Assembly: GCA_026122225.1 (NCBI GenBank)
Contig: JANEZZ010002877.1
Coordinates: 1,674,001 to 1,738,000, forward strand
Source of the DNA: Heloderma charlesbogerti
Lineage: Eukaryota; Chordata; Lepidosauria; Squamata; Helodermatidae
Direction: 5' to 3'
Length of the DNA: 64,000 nt
The notes below the pieces were generated by a model, which saw only the letters and a program-made list of their open reading frames with translations, was not told where the DNA came from and searched no databases. How positions within the stretch are numbered: the first letter of the stretch is position 1; the number at the start of each line of letters is the position of its first letter. Shown here piece after piece: positions 20,273-31,563 of the stretch. Made by a program: the position numbers and the translations under genes.

Positions 20273-20746
20273 AAGGGTACAATCTTATTGACTGTGCCCT
20301 TCATGAACAGAAACCCCTGAACTCGGACGCTTCCAATCATCCAATGCAAGGTGGGAGGAATGGTGGAAATGACCTTCGCCCTGCCATCTTCCCGCCTTGC
20401 ATTTTTCATTATATGGGCTTTTTTGCCAGCTTAGTGACAGCACTTCAGAACAGAAAGGAGACTCAAGAGTCCTCAGGATAGCTCATATCCTGGCCTTTCC
20501 AGTCTCCTCTACCTCCCCACCCTCAGAAACGCCCTCCTTTTCCCCTCTTCAAGGTCACTTTTCTGACCTCGGAGGCCAGCTGTGCAGTTCTTTCAGCATT
20601 GGCTGCGAGGGGGCGGGGGCTGAGATTTTGAATCTCTGATTCCCCCTTCCAAGGACAGAGCGCTGTCCTCTGACCTCGGAGGGGGGGGACCCCCAGTATC
20701 CTATGGACCGTCAGACAATGTCTAGGGGCCATAGGACTGCTCCCCA
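20273..20746. mobile_element. foldback element, AATCCTATG-end family
   Basis: Left end AAGGGTACAATCTTATTG, right end GGGGCCATAGGACTGCTCCCC. Divergent relatives of the ends at 17723. GC-rich interior with CTCGGAGG repeats. No coding capacity. Boundaries are approximate. Confidence 0.5.
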
Positions 20747-20817
20747 AGTTATGAAAAAGAATATTCCCTTTGAACATTTTTCTTATGCCTACCAACCTCA
20801 ACCCATATGGGATAAAG

Positions 20818-21119
20818 CAGGGATGGGGAACCTCAGCTCTGGGGTCCTAATCAGGCCCTGTGGGGTTCCCCGGATGGCTATTCCCCCCTTCCCCTGGCCC
20901 CACCCCTTTCCATCAACCAATAATAATGTGATGGTTTCTCCTGCTTTTGTGCATTTTTCTGCATTCTAAAAGGTTGAAGTAACTCTCCTAAGTCTTGGTT
21001 ATTGGCAGGAACAGCTTGAAGCTAAAACATGCTGGTACTTTTTGTATTTTTGCCCCCAGCCCCTTTGTCTTTCAACCCACCCACCACTGGAATGCAGCCC
21101 TTGAGGTTTCCTACCCCTG
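20818..21119. mobile_element. hAT-type MITE with perfect 8-bp duplication
   Basis: Inverted ends CAGGGATGGGGAACCTCAG and TTGAGGTTTCCTACCCCTG. GGATAAAG duplicated perfectly at 20810-20817 and 21120-21127. About 300 bp, no ORF of note. A more diverged relative is likely at 38981-39230. Confidence 0.9.
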
Positions 21120-21499
21120 GGATAAAGTCATCAATTTCAGTTGAGGATACAGCACCGGAACCTGTTTTCGGACCCAGGAAACAGGACCTGTCCCCAAACA
21201 GACCCCTCCCCTTCACTGCGCGCTTCGTGCATGTGATGAAGTAGGCTTTTGCCTAAACACACACGCGCTAAATGTTTTAGCTGCTGGAACATGGGAAACA
21301 ATAAGAAAGAAGAGTGCCCCTGGGCATCTGCAGAGCGCGTTGTTCACCGAGGTCAGTATTGTCTCTTCTAACTGGCGTGACTCTCGGGTAATTCAGCTAC
21401 CGGAGACCCAGAAAAGAGGCAACCTGCGACTTCGTGCATGCAGAGTAAGGCCTTTCCCACGGACGACTTGGGGGCATCATTTAAAAACCAACAAACCCC

Positions 21500-22060
21500 A
21501 TTATGCCCCATGTCCGCTCCATTTAGAAACAAACCACCGTGGAGGGCGGCGGCAGGCGGGCGAGGTTAGAGCGGGGTACGCTTCCGAACTCCGGCAGGGA
21601 CCAGGCCGCCGTTCTCCAGCCACGCCGCAGCCAATCCCACCGCTTACCCCCCATCCCAGAGTCGGCAGGATCCGGGCAAGGCTCCTCCCCCAGAGGGGCC
21701 GATCTTGTCGAAGGAAGCGGAGTAAGTTGGCCGACGGAGCCTGGCGGAGGCTACCGACTTCTGGCGCCCGCGGGTAAGGGAGGGAAGGAAGGATCCGGCG
21801 TGGAAGAGCCGAGCATGGCGCGGGCAGCCGAGCTACCGAGGGGGGCAGCGAACGGGGAAGTTCGCCGCAAGGACGAGGCGGGGCGCGCGTGTGCACGCGT
21901 AGCCTTGCGCTCTGTGGGCTCGTCGCTGTGGCCGCGCCTGCCCCGTGTTAGGCTAGCCGCGCGCGACAGGGGTTGGAACGAGGAAGGACTTCTCGCCGCA
22001 ATATGAAACTTCCAAGAAGAAGGGCGGGGGAGTGCTCCTGAGCGCGTGCAGAATGCCCTC
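21500..22060. promoter_or_regulatory. orphan CpG island, candidate promoter and first exon
   Basis: Dense CpG content in a window otherwise CpG-poor outside hAT elements, with no repeat ends. It has a CCAAT box (21631-21635) and GC-box-like GGCGGGG runs. Candidate plus-strand splice donors are GAGTAAGT (GT at 21722) and CGGGTAAGGG (GT at 21774). An ATG at 21815 has a good Kozak context (A at -3, G at +4) and opens 63 codons to a TGA at 22004, without recognisable homology. The best reading is a TATA-less promoter with a noncoding first exon. The gene it serves, and even its direction, is not shown. Confidence 0.55.
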
Positions 22061-22111
22061 CCGTCATCCTTGAGCATCTACCACCCGTCTAGGTTCCCAC
22101 TTATCACATTA

Positions 22112-22228
22112 GGGCGAAATCCTAGGCATGTTTAGACAGAAAAAGGTCCCCCCCCCCCCGCAGCCTGGGGAATGCTGGGAGTTGCAGGATTTTTTTTTTT
22201 CTGTCTCAACATGCATCGGATTGCGCCT
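22112..22228. mobile_element. short foldback MITE, AATCCTATG-end family
   Basis: Left GGGCGAAATCCTAGGCATG, right CATGCATCGGATTGCGCC. TTA on both sides (22109-22111 and 22229-22231) fits a 3-bp duplication. The interior includes AGACAGAAAAAGG and its inverse, plus AATGCTGGGAGTTGCAGGA. Confidence 0.75.
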
Positions 22229-22231
22229 TTA

Positions 22232-23508
22232 CGGGTGTCTCCCCCCCCCCCCCAAGAGGCCGTGTAAGGAAATGGCAGGCTTTGAGTCCAGTAGCTAAAA
22301 AAGGAACAATAAAAAGAAAACGCAGCAAGCCTGGCTTGCTGCTGACACTTGAACAGGGTTTTGATAGACAAATAAATATCTGAAAGTGAAGCTTTTTCAT
22401 ACTGGCATAGAGAGGATCAGGCTGCTGTTGAAGGAGGGCTGCTTCAGAAGTTGATAACTCACTTGAGGCCCATCTCAGTTTATTCCATACGAGGGTTGGA
22501 AGCAGCCTGTGTACTTTCACGTCTGTGCGCCACTGTTCAGTACGGTCTAGCACTCAGACCTACTTCTGCCATCGACAAATACGTGAACTGCTTATGCATG
22601 TGACATAATATCTTTCCTCATCCAAATTAACCACGTTCCCCCCTCCCCAAGTTTAAGAGTCATTTTTGTAGATGGGTGGGTGTGGGTTTGAGATAGATTT
22701 GAAACCTAACATTTACTGTTGCAAGCTGGTAATATATTTGTGGGATATATATTCTCCATGCTTGTTTTGTGGTAGCACTATAGGAGTCTCACTGCAACTT
22801 GGAGCTTAGTGTGCTGGTTGGTGCTAGTCCTCAATTCAACATGTAAACCAAAAGGAAGATAGTTACCACTGGATTTATTAATGCCATCAGCCCATCTGTA
22901 ATATTAATCCAGTCCTCTAGATTGATTTAGGCATATTTACATTTATATGTGCTATCAACTGCATCTATGTATTTGCCACTCCTGTGCAGCATATGCTGTT
23001 TAGGGGTTTCATTACCAAAAAAACACCCCCTGGCAGGAATAAAACGGCATTTCTGATACAAATGTGAGCTCTACAGATATAACATACAGATATGTGTGAG
23101 ATGTCTGCTAGCCCATGAAAGTTTGATAGGATTTTAAGCTATATGTTTGAGCAGGGTAAAAAAGGCAGAGGAGAACTAATGTGATACTATAGAAATGAAA
23201 GCACCTGGAGTTCTTGAAATCTAACCCAGTGATTCTGGAAGGGTTCAGAAAGAGGAGCATGGGTTGGGGGTAAGCGACCTTGAACCATTTGGAAAGGCAA
23301 GATATAAATATTTTAAGTTAAAACATAATTACTTCTGGAGTTTCTTATACTGCCCAGGGATTTTCTTTGCAAAAGGAGAGATAGTTATACCACTTTATTT
23401 TCCCTTGGCTTGGCATGTTCACTTTTTAGGCAACGCCAACCACCTGTTGAGCAATCCATGCCTACTGGTACAAGGACAATTTGGCTTTTCATCTAAAAGT
23501 CCTTAGTC
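22232..23508. other. unassigned sequence
   Basis: No gene or repeat end recognised. If the CpG island drives plus-strand transcription this would be intron. Confidence 0.4.
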
Positions 23509-24003
23509 CCCTTCATGCATTGCTTGTGTGAAACGGGTCCACAGGTAGGAAGGGGAAGTGCTAAACTGTAGTGAACAGTGGTGCACAGGCACAAAGTGGG
23601 GGCACTGCGATGGTCCCCCTCTGAGGTGTGGCTCTCCCCAGGCCGTCCCCTGACATCCACGCATGAGGTATGGGTGTCTGAGCCAGGGGAGCCTCGGCCT
23701 CTGTGGGAGATGGAACCCTGATTGTGCATAATTCCAGCTCCTGTGGAAGGCTATGCATGTAGAGGTCTACACAAGGATGTCTGAGTTGGGGAAGCCTACA
23801 CGTGTAGTCCATGTGAGCTGGAACCACACACTATCAGATTTCCACCTGTTGTGGAGGTGTGCAGGCTTCCCTGGCTCACGCCCATGCCCAACATGTGGGT
23901 GGGTGGAGAAGCCATGTGACCTTGGAGCGGAGCCAGCAGCATGACTCCTCTTTGCCTTTCCATGTGTGGACCACCTTCATGGGAGTGACACATGAAGGGA
24001 AGG
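23509..24003. mobile_element. inverted-repeat element (unclassified)
   Basis: Left end CCCCTTCATGCATTGCTTGT...GGGTCCACA is an imperfect inverse of the right end TGTGGACCACC...ACACATGAAGGGA. The inside holds further GGAGCTGGAA/GAGCTGGAAC and CATGTAGA repeats. No transposase. Confidence 0.5.
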
Positions 24004-24745
24004 GGGTTATGTTGGCTTGGGTTGAGTTACATACAAGAATAAGTAGTGTTTCAGAAATATAAGTAAAATTTTCTGTACTTTCATACATTTAATACGTACC
24101 ATAGTATGTGCCAATAAAGCGATGGCTCAATAATATTCCTAATATAAGAGGGAAATAAGCAAAATCCAAATTGTCGAACTCTCTGCTTGGAACAGAGTAT
24201 TGAGTATTTGGCTGTCTCCAGTTCAACTGCTTCTGCTCACGTTTGTCAGAATACAAACAATATATCATTGAACATACAGTCAGGGGGCCTGATCATGGCT
24301 TGCTTGGCATTGTTGGGCCTACTATATGCAGTCCTATCCACCCTTACTTAGCAATAGGCCCAGGAGGCTTCTGTGTGTGCAAACATAGAATTGTGCTCCA
24401 AGCTTGATACAGTATGTGTTTTTATTATTTTCCTCGAGTAGTGGGCCCAAGCTATTAAAAGAGTGTCTTTACTGTCCGATCCTGAAGAGTCATAATTAAT
24501 TACTGTAATTATATGGTTTACTTTTAACCCAGAAGCTCCCTTGCAGCTGCATTGTCTCAAACAGTGACTTCGTGATTTCTCTCTGGTTTATTAAATAAGT
24601 CCTTGAATATGAAATACAACACACAGCCATCTATTCCTCAAAGCAGTGGTGCAGCTAGGTAATTTTAGGTCCTGGACCAAATGATATAAAAAAACCCAAA
24701 AACCTGAACATGTGCAGTTTTGTATTTTAAACTCACTTAAATCAT
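24004..24745. other. unassigned sequence
   Basis: No gene or repeat end seen. Confidence 0.4.
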
Positions 24746-24860
24746 AGCAGCTTATTTATTTATTTATTTATTTATTTACAGTAATGTATACTGCTCCACA
24801 TCCAAAGATCTCGGAACGGTGATCAGCAAACAGGATAAAGAGTAAAAACACCATGTTAAA
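24746..24860 (-). mobile_element. LINE 3' tail fragment
   Basis: (TTTA)n at 24750-24777 followed by ACTGCTCCACATCCAAAGATC-type sequence resembles the tails of the L2/CR1 3' ends elsewhere in the window. Short and diverged. Confidence 0.4.
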
Positions 24861-24948
24861 ATAATTTAGGGAGCGAGCCTATGGCCACTAGTCATCAGCT
24901 AGACGGCCACAGGATATGTAGTTTGACCTTCCCCCCTTCTGTGCTGCC

Positions 24949-25478
24949 TGTCGAGGGCTCCTTGGAGGTCTCTCTCAGTCTAATCCAGTAGCCAAGTCCA
25001 GACACAGACAAAGGAATTCCTTTCAAAGCTTTATTCTTCTTTTACAACTTAACAGCTATACCGATTGCAACTAGATCTGAGCAGCACAGTACCTATGCCC
25101 TAAGTTGGAACAGTTGGTCCCCGTTTGAAAGGGGATTACTGGCAGACCCCTGAACTTAAGGACTAGGGAGAGTCCCTCCCCTTTTCCCTTGGAGCCTCTG
25201 GGCGCAGCCGTTGTTTGCGCGCCAACCTGGCACTTCGCCTCCTTTCCGCGCCCTTCATCTGGCGCCGCTCTCTGCGTCTGCGTCGCGCATCCACTAAGTC
25301 TGCTATCTGTGCTTGGTCACTCCCTGGACTGCTAACTAAACTAGGAACGCTGGTGGGAGGAATCTCCGTCAGCTGTTGGTCCTGGGAAAGAGGAGCGCGC
25401 TCCTCTCCCAGGAATGACTGCTCTTCCTCAGAATCAGAACTACTCTGGGATTCTATGGGCTCAGTGTCTACCCTGACA
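24949..25478 (-). mobile_element. solo LTR, copy 1 (530 bp)
   Basis: On the minus strand it starts TGTCAGGGTAGACACTGAGC and ends GGAGCCCTCGACA. CTGCC is duplicated perfectly on both sides (24944-24948 and 25479-25483). A poly(A) signal AATAAA (plus TTTATT at 25030-25035) is present. No internal region or second LTR, so it is the product of LTR-LTR recombination. It carries a 104-codon frame from the LTR start to a TAG at 25163 (see separate entry). Confidence 0.92.
25163..25477 (-). pseudogene. open frame inside solo LTR (unknown protein tail)
   Basis: Reads VRVDTEPIESQSSSDSEEEQ at the start, then an acidic and polar stretch, then a very basic arm (RRRRRERRQMKGAERRRSAR) ending GRDSP and a stop. 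The same frame opens the second LTR at 35342, with similar start and end. An open frame beginning at base 2 of the LTR, with no own ATG, would fit the C-terminal tail of an internal polyprotein that runs into the 3' LTR. I do not recognise the family. Confidence 0.5.
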
Positions 25479-25807
25479 CTGCCTCGCAGGCAGCACGGAA
25501 CGGCCCTGTGCTCCGCACTCAGAAGAGGTGCATGGAGTGGCCAAAACGGGGTGTTCAAGGGGGCGTTCCAGGGTGGGAAAGGCAGAAATGCCGATACTAC
25601 ACATCTTCTGTGTTCTCTTCTAGCCTCCTCTCCCGTTCTGCCTCCCTTTCGGCTAGACAGCCAAAATCGGCTGTATAGCTGCAAATGCAGGGCAGGAGAA
25701 GCGTGGAGAGAATGATTCCTTCCGTGCTTCTCCTGCCCTGCATTAGATAGGCGGTCGCCTCCGAGTTCGGAGGCACCCGCCTATCCCTATAGGATTGCGC
25801 CCTTAAT

Positions 25808-26955
25808 TTTGTTTAAAAAAAGAAACAAAGTTCTGATAAAACCAAGTTTGATAAAGCATGGCTGGTCACTCGAGGAAGGCTTCCTGAAATAGCAATGTTT
25901 TCAGGAGGTGCCAAAAGCAAGACAATGTTGGCACCTGCCTGACCTCCAAGGGCAGAGAATTCCATAGGAAGAGGGCCACCACACTGAAGGCTTTTTTCTT
26001 AGTGGACTCCAATTGGGCCATGGGTCCATGTGGAGTCACCAGGAGCATTTCCTCTGATGTGATGACCTCAATGACCAGGCAGGTTGGTAAGGGAGAAAGC
26101 ACTGCCTCAGGTATCCTGGTCCCAAGTTGTTTAGGGCTTTGTACAGTAGTACTAAAACCTTAAACCTGGCCTGGTAGTGAATAGGCAGCCAGTGTAGTTC
26201 CCTCAGCAAAAGAGTTGTATACTGAAAAGGGGGAGCTCCCATTCTGCACTAGCTCCAGCTTCTGGACCAGCCTTAAAGGCAGCCCCACATAGAGCGCATT
26301 GCAGTAATCCAGTCTTGAGGTTACTAATGCCTGTACCACTGTGGCTACGTATCTGTGTCCAGGAGAGGCCATAGCTGACGAACCAGCTGAAGCTGGTAAA
26401 AGGCACTCTGAGCTGCCGCGACCACTTAGGCCTCCAGCGACAATGATGGATCTAGGAGTACCCCCAGACTATGAACCTGATCTTCCAAGTGGAGTACAAC
26501 CCCAAACAGAACAGGCAGTGAGCCTGTCTCCCAGACTTGGGAACCACTCACCCACAGGGCTTCCATCTTGCTAGGATTCAGCTTCAGTTTATTGGCCCTC
26601 ATCCAGCCCATTACTGAGTTCAGGCACTGGTTGAGGACTTGCACAGCCTCTCCTGATTCAGATGTCACAGGGAGAAAGTGCTGCGTGTCATCAGCGTACT
26701 CATGGCACTTGGCTCCAAATTCCCTAATGACTGCTCCCAGAGGCTTCATACAGATGTTAAACAACATTGGGGACAAGATGGTACCCTGTGGAGCCCCATG
26801 GCACAATTGCCAAGGGACTGAGGAATGTCACACAATGTTACTCTATGAAATTGGCCCCATAGGTAGGATCAGAACCACTGTAAGACAGTGCCTCCGATAC
26901 CCGTCCCACAGAGTCGATCCAGGAGGATACCATCCAGGAGAAGGATATCATGAAC
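25808..26955 (-). mobile_element. L2-clade LINE, 5'-truncated
   Basis: Minus strand. RT motifs are readable: GAPQGTILSPMLFNICMKPL, HEYADDTQHF (YADD intact), NKLKLNPSKMEALWVSGS, LEDQVHSLGVLLDPSLSLEA, LDYCNALYVGLPL, LLRELHWLPIHYQARFKVLV and a C-terminal block. They are spread over at least three frames by indels. The 5' break falls after the third RT motif, near 26955. 3' boundary near 25808 is approximate. Confidence 0.82.
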
Positions 26956-28133
26956 TCTAGGAGTAAAATGGAGTTTGTTTCTGCTGCCCTCATCACCTAC
27001 CATTCCCTGGGTGGTGATTTGGGGGGGAGGGGGGCTGTGTGGCAGGACTTTGGCCCCACGGTCCAGCGTTAGCTGCACCACTGCTTCAAGGACTTGCTGC
27101 TTGCTGAATTGGGCTGAATTCTGCATGCTGAATTGAGCTGATTGGGCTGTATAAAGGTACAAGTGAATTTGTAGGGCAGGGAAGGTGCTTCAGTAGATTA
27201 TGCTTTCCCTACGAAATATTGAGGTGACTGTTGGTGGTAAGGAAAATCCTGGTTCTACTAAATCCCAACAACTTGAGTATTAATAGCCTTCTTAGCTAAA
27301 GTTACAGCTGGACTGATGATTCTTCTCCTTGCCCTACACAGTGATGTGGTGTATGGTAATAAATCACTATAATTTTTAACCCCAAAGGTAGTAAAGCAAT
27401 TCCAGTATGCATCATTTGTATACTGTTTGAATCCTTTCAGCATGGCATGCGCTTTCATATGATTAATACTGTGTACAGATGAAACTCTTGGCTGGTTCCC
27501 ATTTTTAATTTTTCTGTACATCTTTAAAATATATACTGCTTTCACAAGAAACATGAGAAATACCCCTTTGTCTATAACACTTTTTAGACAAGCTTGTGAA
27601 TATGGTTAATGTGGCATGTAGCATGAGATAAACGTTTTAGGGGGAACCAGAGTCTATAGAAATGGATTATAATTCCAGTTAATTTAAATGATGTAAGGTA
27701 TTCTGTTTCTGTAAAGTTATGCAGTGATCAGGACAGGCAGTGTCAGTCATCAGTCATCTTTTTGGGGCAGGGGTGGTGGTCATAGAGAAGCACTCCAAAT
27801 AGGTTCTATCTGAAGGTATAGCAGCTCTTCCACTAGAAACTGGTGACAATGGTTCAGGTCAGGGATGGTTGATCGGGATCTGCTGATAGATCTCTGGATG
27901 ATTTGCAGTAGAACTCTAAGGGTTTCTGACTCCCAATTCTTTAACAACAGCAAGAACAAAATGACTTTTTCCTCCTAAATTAGGCGGCTGAAATGAAGAA
28001 AGCTTGAGGCAACCAGGAATGGACTTTTATGTGAAAAGGCAGTGAGCTCAGTTCAGTTCTGAAAATAAATTCCTGGGCTCAGAGCATGATCAGAAGCATC
28101 CTGTTCTTTAATTCTAACTGTGTGTTTTGCACA
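26956..28133. other. unassigned sequence
   Basis: No repeat end or gene recognised. Confidence 0.4.
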
Positions 28134-28341
28134 GGGCTCAGGTTGGTGGGCCCTGTCTGTGTTAGAACATATGCTTTGCATGCAGAACGTCCCAGGTTCA
28201 ATCCCTGGCCTCTCTAAGAAGGGCTGGAAAAATGTCTGCCCGAAACCCTGGAGAGCCACTGCCAGTCAGTGTCGACAGTACTAGGCTAGATGGACCAATG
28301 GTCTGACTCGGTATGAGGCAGCTTCCTATGTTCCTATGATG
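28134..28341 (+). mobile_element. tRNA-Ala-like SINE, plus orientation
   Basis: A degraded tRNA-like head (28134-28165), TATGCTTTGCATGCAGAACG, B box GGTTCAATCC (28194-28203), body GAAACCCTGGAGAGCCACTG, end AGCTTCCTATGTTCCTATG. Same family as 2051-2227. Confidence 0.85.
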
Positions 28342-28579
28342 TTGGGGTTCTAGTAGAAAACAAAGTAAATCCCTGCCACACATTTTCCTAACATAAAATC
28401 CACTAGCTCTTCCTCCAGTTCCTTAATGTGTGCTTATAAGGGTAAGCCTCTGGAATTCTGCACAGTGGAAAAGAGGTGGGGGTTGATTTGGAGGAGAAAA
28501 ATGGTGAGCAGGGAAGGGGTAAAGTACCTTCTAATTCCTGGTTCCTTTATATTTAAAATACACACACACCAACCAAAAC
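28342..28579. other. unassigned sequence
   Basis: Nothing recognised. Confidence 0.4.
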
Positions 28580-28780
28580 CACAGTTAGGGCTGTTGTAGG
28601 GTTCTGGGTGGCTTATTACCTATGGCAACAAGCCACCCTCACTGGGTTTGCACAACATGACAAGCTACGCTGCTGAGGGTGCTGATTCCCCTGGCATGCG
28701 ACCAGCACACGTAGTGGGGGAAATAAGCCACCGCAGCTTATTTCCCCAGCAGAGATCGTGCAGACCGATCCAATATATAA
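28580..28780. repeat. hairpin-rich foldback fragment
   Basis: GTTTGCACAACATGACAAGC and several short stems (GGTGGCTTATTACC..., CCACCGCAGCTTATTT) resemble the foldbacks at 51720 and 52684 (GTTCGCACAACACGAC). Boundaries unclear. Confidence 0.4.
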
Positions 28781-29160
28781 CATACAATTATTTCCTTTCT
28801 CTTCAGGTGTTGGTAAGTACTGACAGTTCACAGTTCAGACCTAGCTAATTTATGCTCTTCATGTGGAAGAAATTACAAATAATTATAAAAGGGAATAAGC
28901 AATTTGCAGTTGATATAGAATGTTATTCAAAAAGTTGCCAATGTAAAATGTGTGCAAACACTTATTTTAGAACTGGGACTTTGTGTGTGTTCTTTTTTTT
29001 TTTTCAGGAGTTTTGGAAATCTCAGGGACCAGTTTAAAAAACTGTTTGAAATGGGGGGTGGGGTGGGTGTTAGTGTGATCATATGCCTTTATATTTTATT
29101 GATAGCACAATCCTATGTGTATCTCTTTGAAATTGAGTTTCAGTGGGACCTACTCACAGG
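28781..29160. other. unassigned sequence
   Basis: A long pyrimidine run then CAG at 28990-29007 looks like a splice acceptor, but no exon or donor follows that I can support. Confidence 0.35.
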
Positions 29161-29396
29161 TATTTTTATTTATTTATTTCATTTCTATACTGCCCAATAT
29201 CTGAAGCTCTCTGGGTGGTTCACAAAGCACACAAAAACCAAAAAGCACACAATAAAACAATATAAAATACATAAAACATCAAAACCACAGTATAACAATA
29301 CAACCAGAATAAAACCAGAATAAAACCTGGCAGCAATGCAGGGATTTAAAATACAGATTTAAAACAGCAAAGCTAAAAGTCTAGAAAGCTAAAATG

Positions 29397-30905
29397 CTAA
29401 AATGCCTGGGAAAATAAAAAGGGCTTCACCTGGCACCAGAAAGAATACAATGTAGGTGCCAGGTGAACCTCACTAGGGAGCTCATTCCACAGCTGGGATG
29501 CCACAGCAGAAAAAACCCTCCTCCTAGTAGCCACCCGCCTCACTTCCTTTGGCAGGGGCTCATGGAGAAGAGCTGCTGAGGATGATCTTAAGGTCCGGGC
29601 AGGCACATATGGGAGGAGGTGATCCTTCAGATAACCTGGCCCAAGCCGTTAAGGGCTTTGAATGTTAATACCACCACTTTGAATCAGGCCTGGAAATGGA
29701 CTGGCAGCCAGTGCAGCTGGAAAAGTACTGGCATAATATGAGCTCGTTGGCCAGTCCCTGTTAACAGTCTTGCTACCCTATTTTGGACTAGCTGAAATTT
29801 CTGGACCATTTTCAAAGACAGCCCCACTTACAATGCATTGTAGTAATCCAGACGAGAAGTTATCAGAGCATGGATAACTGTAGCTAGGCTGTGTCTGTCC
29901 AGATAAGGGTGTAGTTGGTATACCAGCCTAAGCTGATAAAAAGTGCTCTGTGCCACTGAGTTCACCTGTGCCTCAAGTGACAGTTCTGGGTCCAAGAGCA
30001 CCCCCAAACTACGAACATGATTCTTTAGGGGGAGTGCAGCCCCCTCCAGAACAGGTTGAATATCACCTAGCCGGGCAGACGAACCACCCACTAACAGTAC
30101 CTCCGTCTTGTCTGGATTGAGTTTCAGTTTATTGGCCCTCATCCAGTCCATTACCATGCCCAGGCACTGATTCAGAACAGCCACTGCCTACCTGGTTTTG
30201 ATGAAAAAGAGAGGTGGAGCTCGGTGACATCCGCATATTGATGGCACCTCAGCCCACACCTCCAGATAACCTCCCCCAGCAGTTTCATGTAGATGTTAAA
30301 CAGCATGGGGGATAAAACAGAGCCCTGTGGAACCCCATGGCATAATTACCTTGGCACAGAGCAATAACCCCCCAACACCACCTTCTGGAATTGGCCATCC
30401 ATAGTAGGAGTGGAACCACTGCAGTGCAGTGCCTCCAACTCCCAACCCAGACAACCTATCCAGAAGGACACCATGGTTGATGGTATCGAAAGCCGCTGAG
30501 AGGTCCAGGAAAATCAACAGGGTCACACTCCCCCTGTCCCTCTCCTGGCAGAGGTCATCCCACAGGGCAACCAAGGCAGTTTCCATGCCAAAACCAGGCC
30601 TGAAGCCTGATTGAAATGGATCTAGTTAATCCGTTTTATTCAAGAGTGCCTGGAGCTGTCCTGCAACCACCTACTCAAGCACCTTGCCAAAGAAGGGGAT
30701 GTTGGCCACTGGCCTATAACTGTTAACATCCTCCGGGTCCAGGTTAGGCTTTTTCAGGAGTGGTCTGATTACTGCCTCTTTTAAAGCGGCCAGCACCACT
30801 CCCTCTCTCAAGGAGGAATTTACAACCTCCTGGACCCAGCCGGACATCCCCTGCTTGTTTGATGTAATAAGCCATGAAGGGCAAGGGTCAAGCACACAAG
30901 TAATC
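29397..30905 (-). pseudogene. L2 reverse transcriptase and C-terminal domain (broken)
   Basis: Order on the minus strand: RPLLKKPNLDPEDVNSYRPV (RT start), LIFLDLSAAFDTINHGVLLD, WHYPG/PWGSTG-type motif around 30340, CHQYADVTELHLSF (near 30220-30240), NKLKLNPDKTEVLLVGGSSA, LLDPELSLEAQVNSVAQS, SRLDYYNAL, and VATRRRVFSAVASQLWNELP. The catalytic YADD reads YADV, removing one metal-binding Asp, unless this base is a sequencing error. At least five frame breaks separate the segments. Confidence 0.82.
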
Positions 30906-30907
30906 CA

Positions 30908-31396
30908 TTAGACTTGACCAAGCACCTTGTCTGCATCCTCAGGCCTCAGTAACTGAAACTCATCCAATAAAACTGGACCAGATGGTGCTCTGAACGCCTC
31001 TACCAGTGGAACGGCATTAATTGTGGTGTCCAATTCATGACGAATCTGAGCTACTTTGTCTTCAAAGTGCCATGCAAACTTGTCACAGCATGCAAATGAG
31101 GGTTCCGCAGTCTCTTTCCCTGGCCCAGAATGTAACAGGCTGTGAACCACTCGGAAAAGCTCTGCTGGATGACACTGAGAAGATGCAGTGCTGGAGGAAA
31201 AGAACTGTCTCTTTGCCACCCTCACCGCCACAGAGTAGGCTCGATAGTGGGCTCTTACCTGTGTTCGATCAGACTCAGCACGAGTTTTCCTCCACCTGCG
31301 TTCTAGCCATCTCCCCTCTTGCTTTATTGTCCTCAGCTCAGGTGTATACCAAGGAGCTGGCCAGGCTCTGCTCAGAGGGAGAGGGCGCTTGGGCAC
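30908..31396 (-). pseudogene. L2 linker between endonuclease and RT
   Basis: Open frame of 162 codons containing WYTPELRTIKQEGRWLERRW and HFEDKVAQIRHELD. Segments of this kind join endonuclease and RT in L2 ORF2. Its end overlaps a short gap before the RT start at 30895. Confidence 0.75.
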
Positions 31397-31563
31397 GATT
31401 GTGTCAACCGCTGCAGAGCGACCTGGGCTTCAACAGGAGCACCAGCCATACCAGCAGGAAAATCCCCCAGAGCCCTCTGGAATCCATCGGAATCCATTAG
31501 CCTCCGAGGTGGACCATTTTAATAGGTCCCCCACCCTTGCAGAGGGGGAAGGCTGCCAAGAGT

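Larger units (their letters stand above)
24862..25801. mobile_element. foldback element, AATCCTATG-end family, split by solo LTR
   Basis: Left end TTTAGGGAGCGAGCCTATGG, right end CCTATAGGATTGCGCCCTTAA. A stem-loop of GCAGGGCAGGAGAAGC...GCTTCTCCTGCCCTGC occurs at 25687-25742. A solo LTR with its own 5-bp duplication sits inside at 24949-25478. Confidence 0.55.

Noticed and set aside
21501..22077. Several ORFs over 100 codons in the CpG island
   Set aside because: GC-rich sequence has few stops; I kept the region as a promoter-like feature and only noted the 63-codon frame with a good start context.
28984..29037. Strong splice-acceptor-like T-run plus CAG at 28990-29007
   Set aside because: No open exon with a donor follows; poly-T runs are common next to LINE tails.
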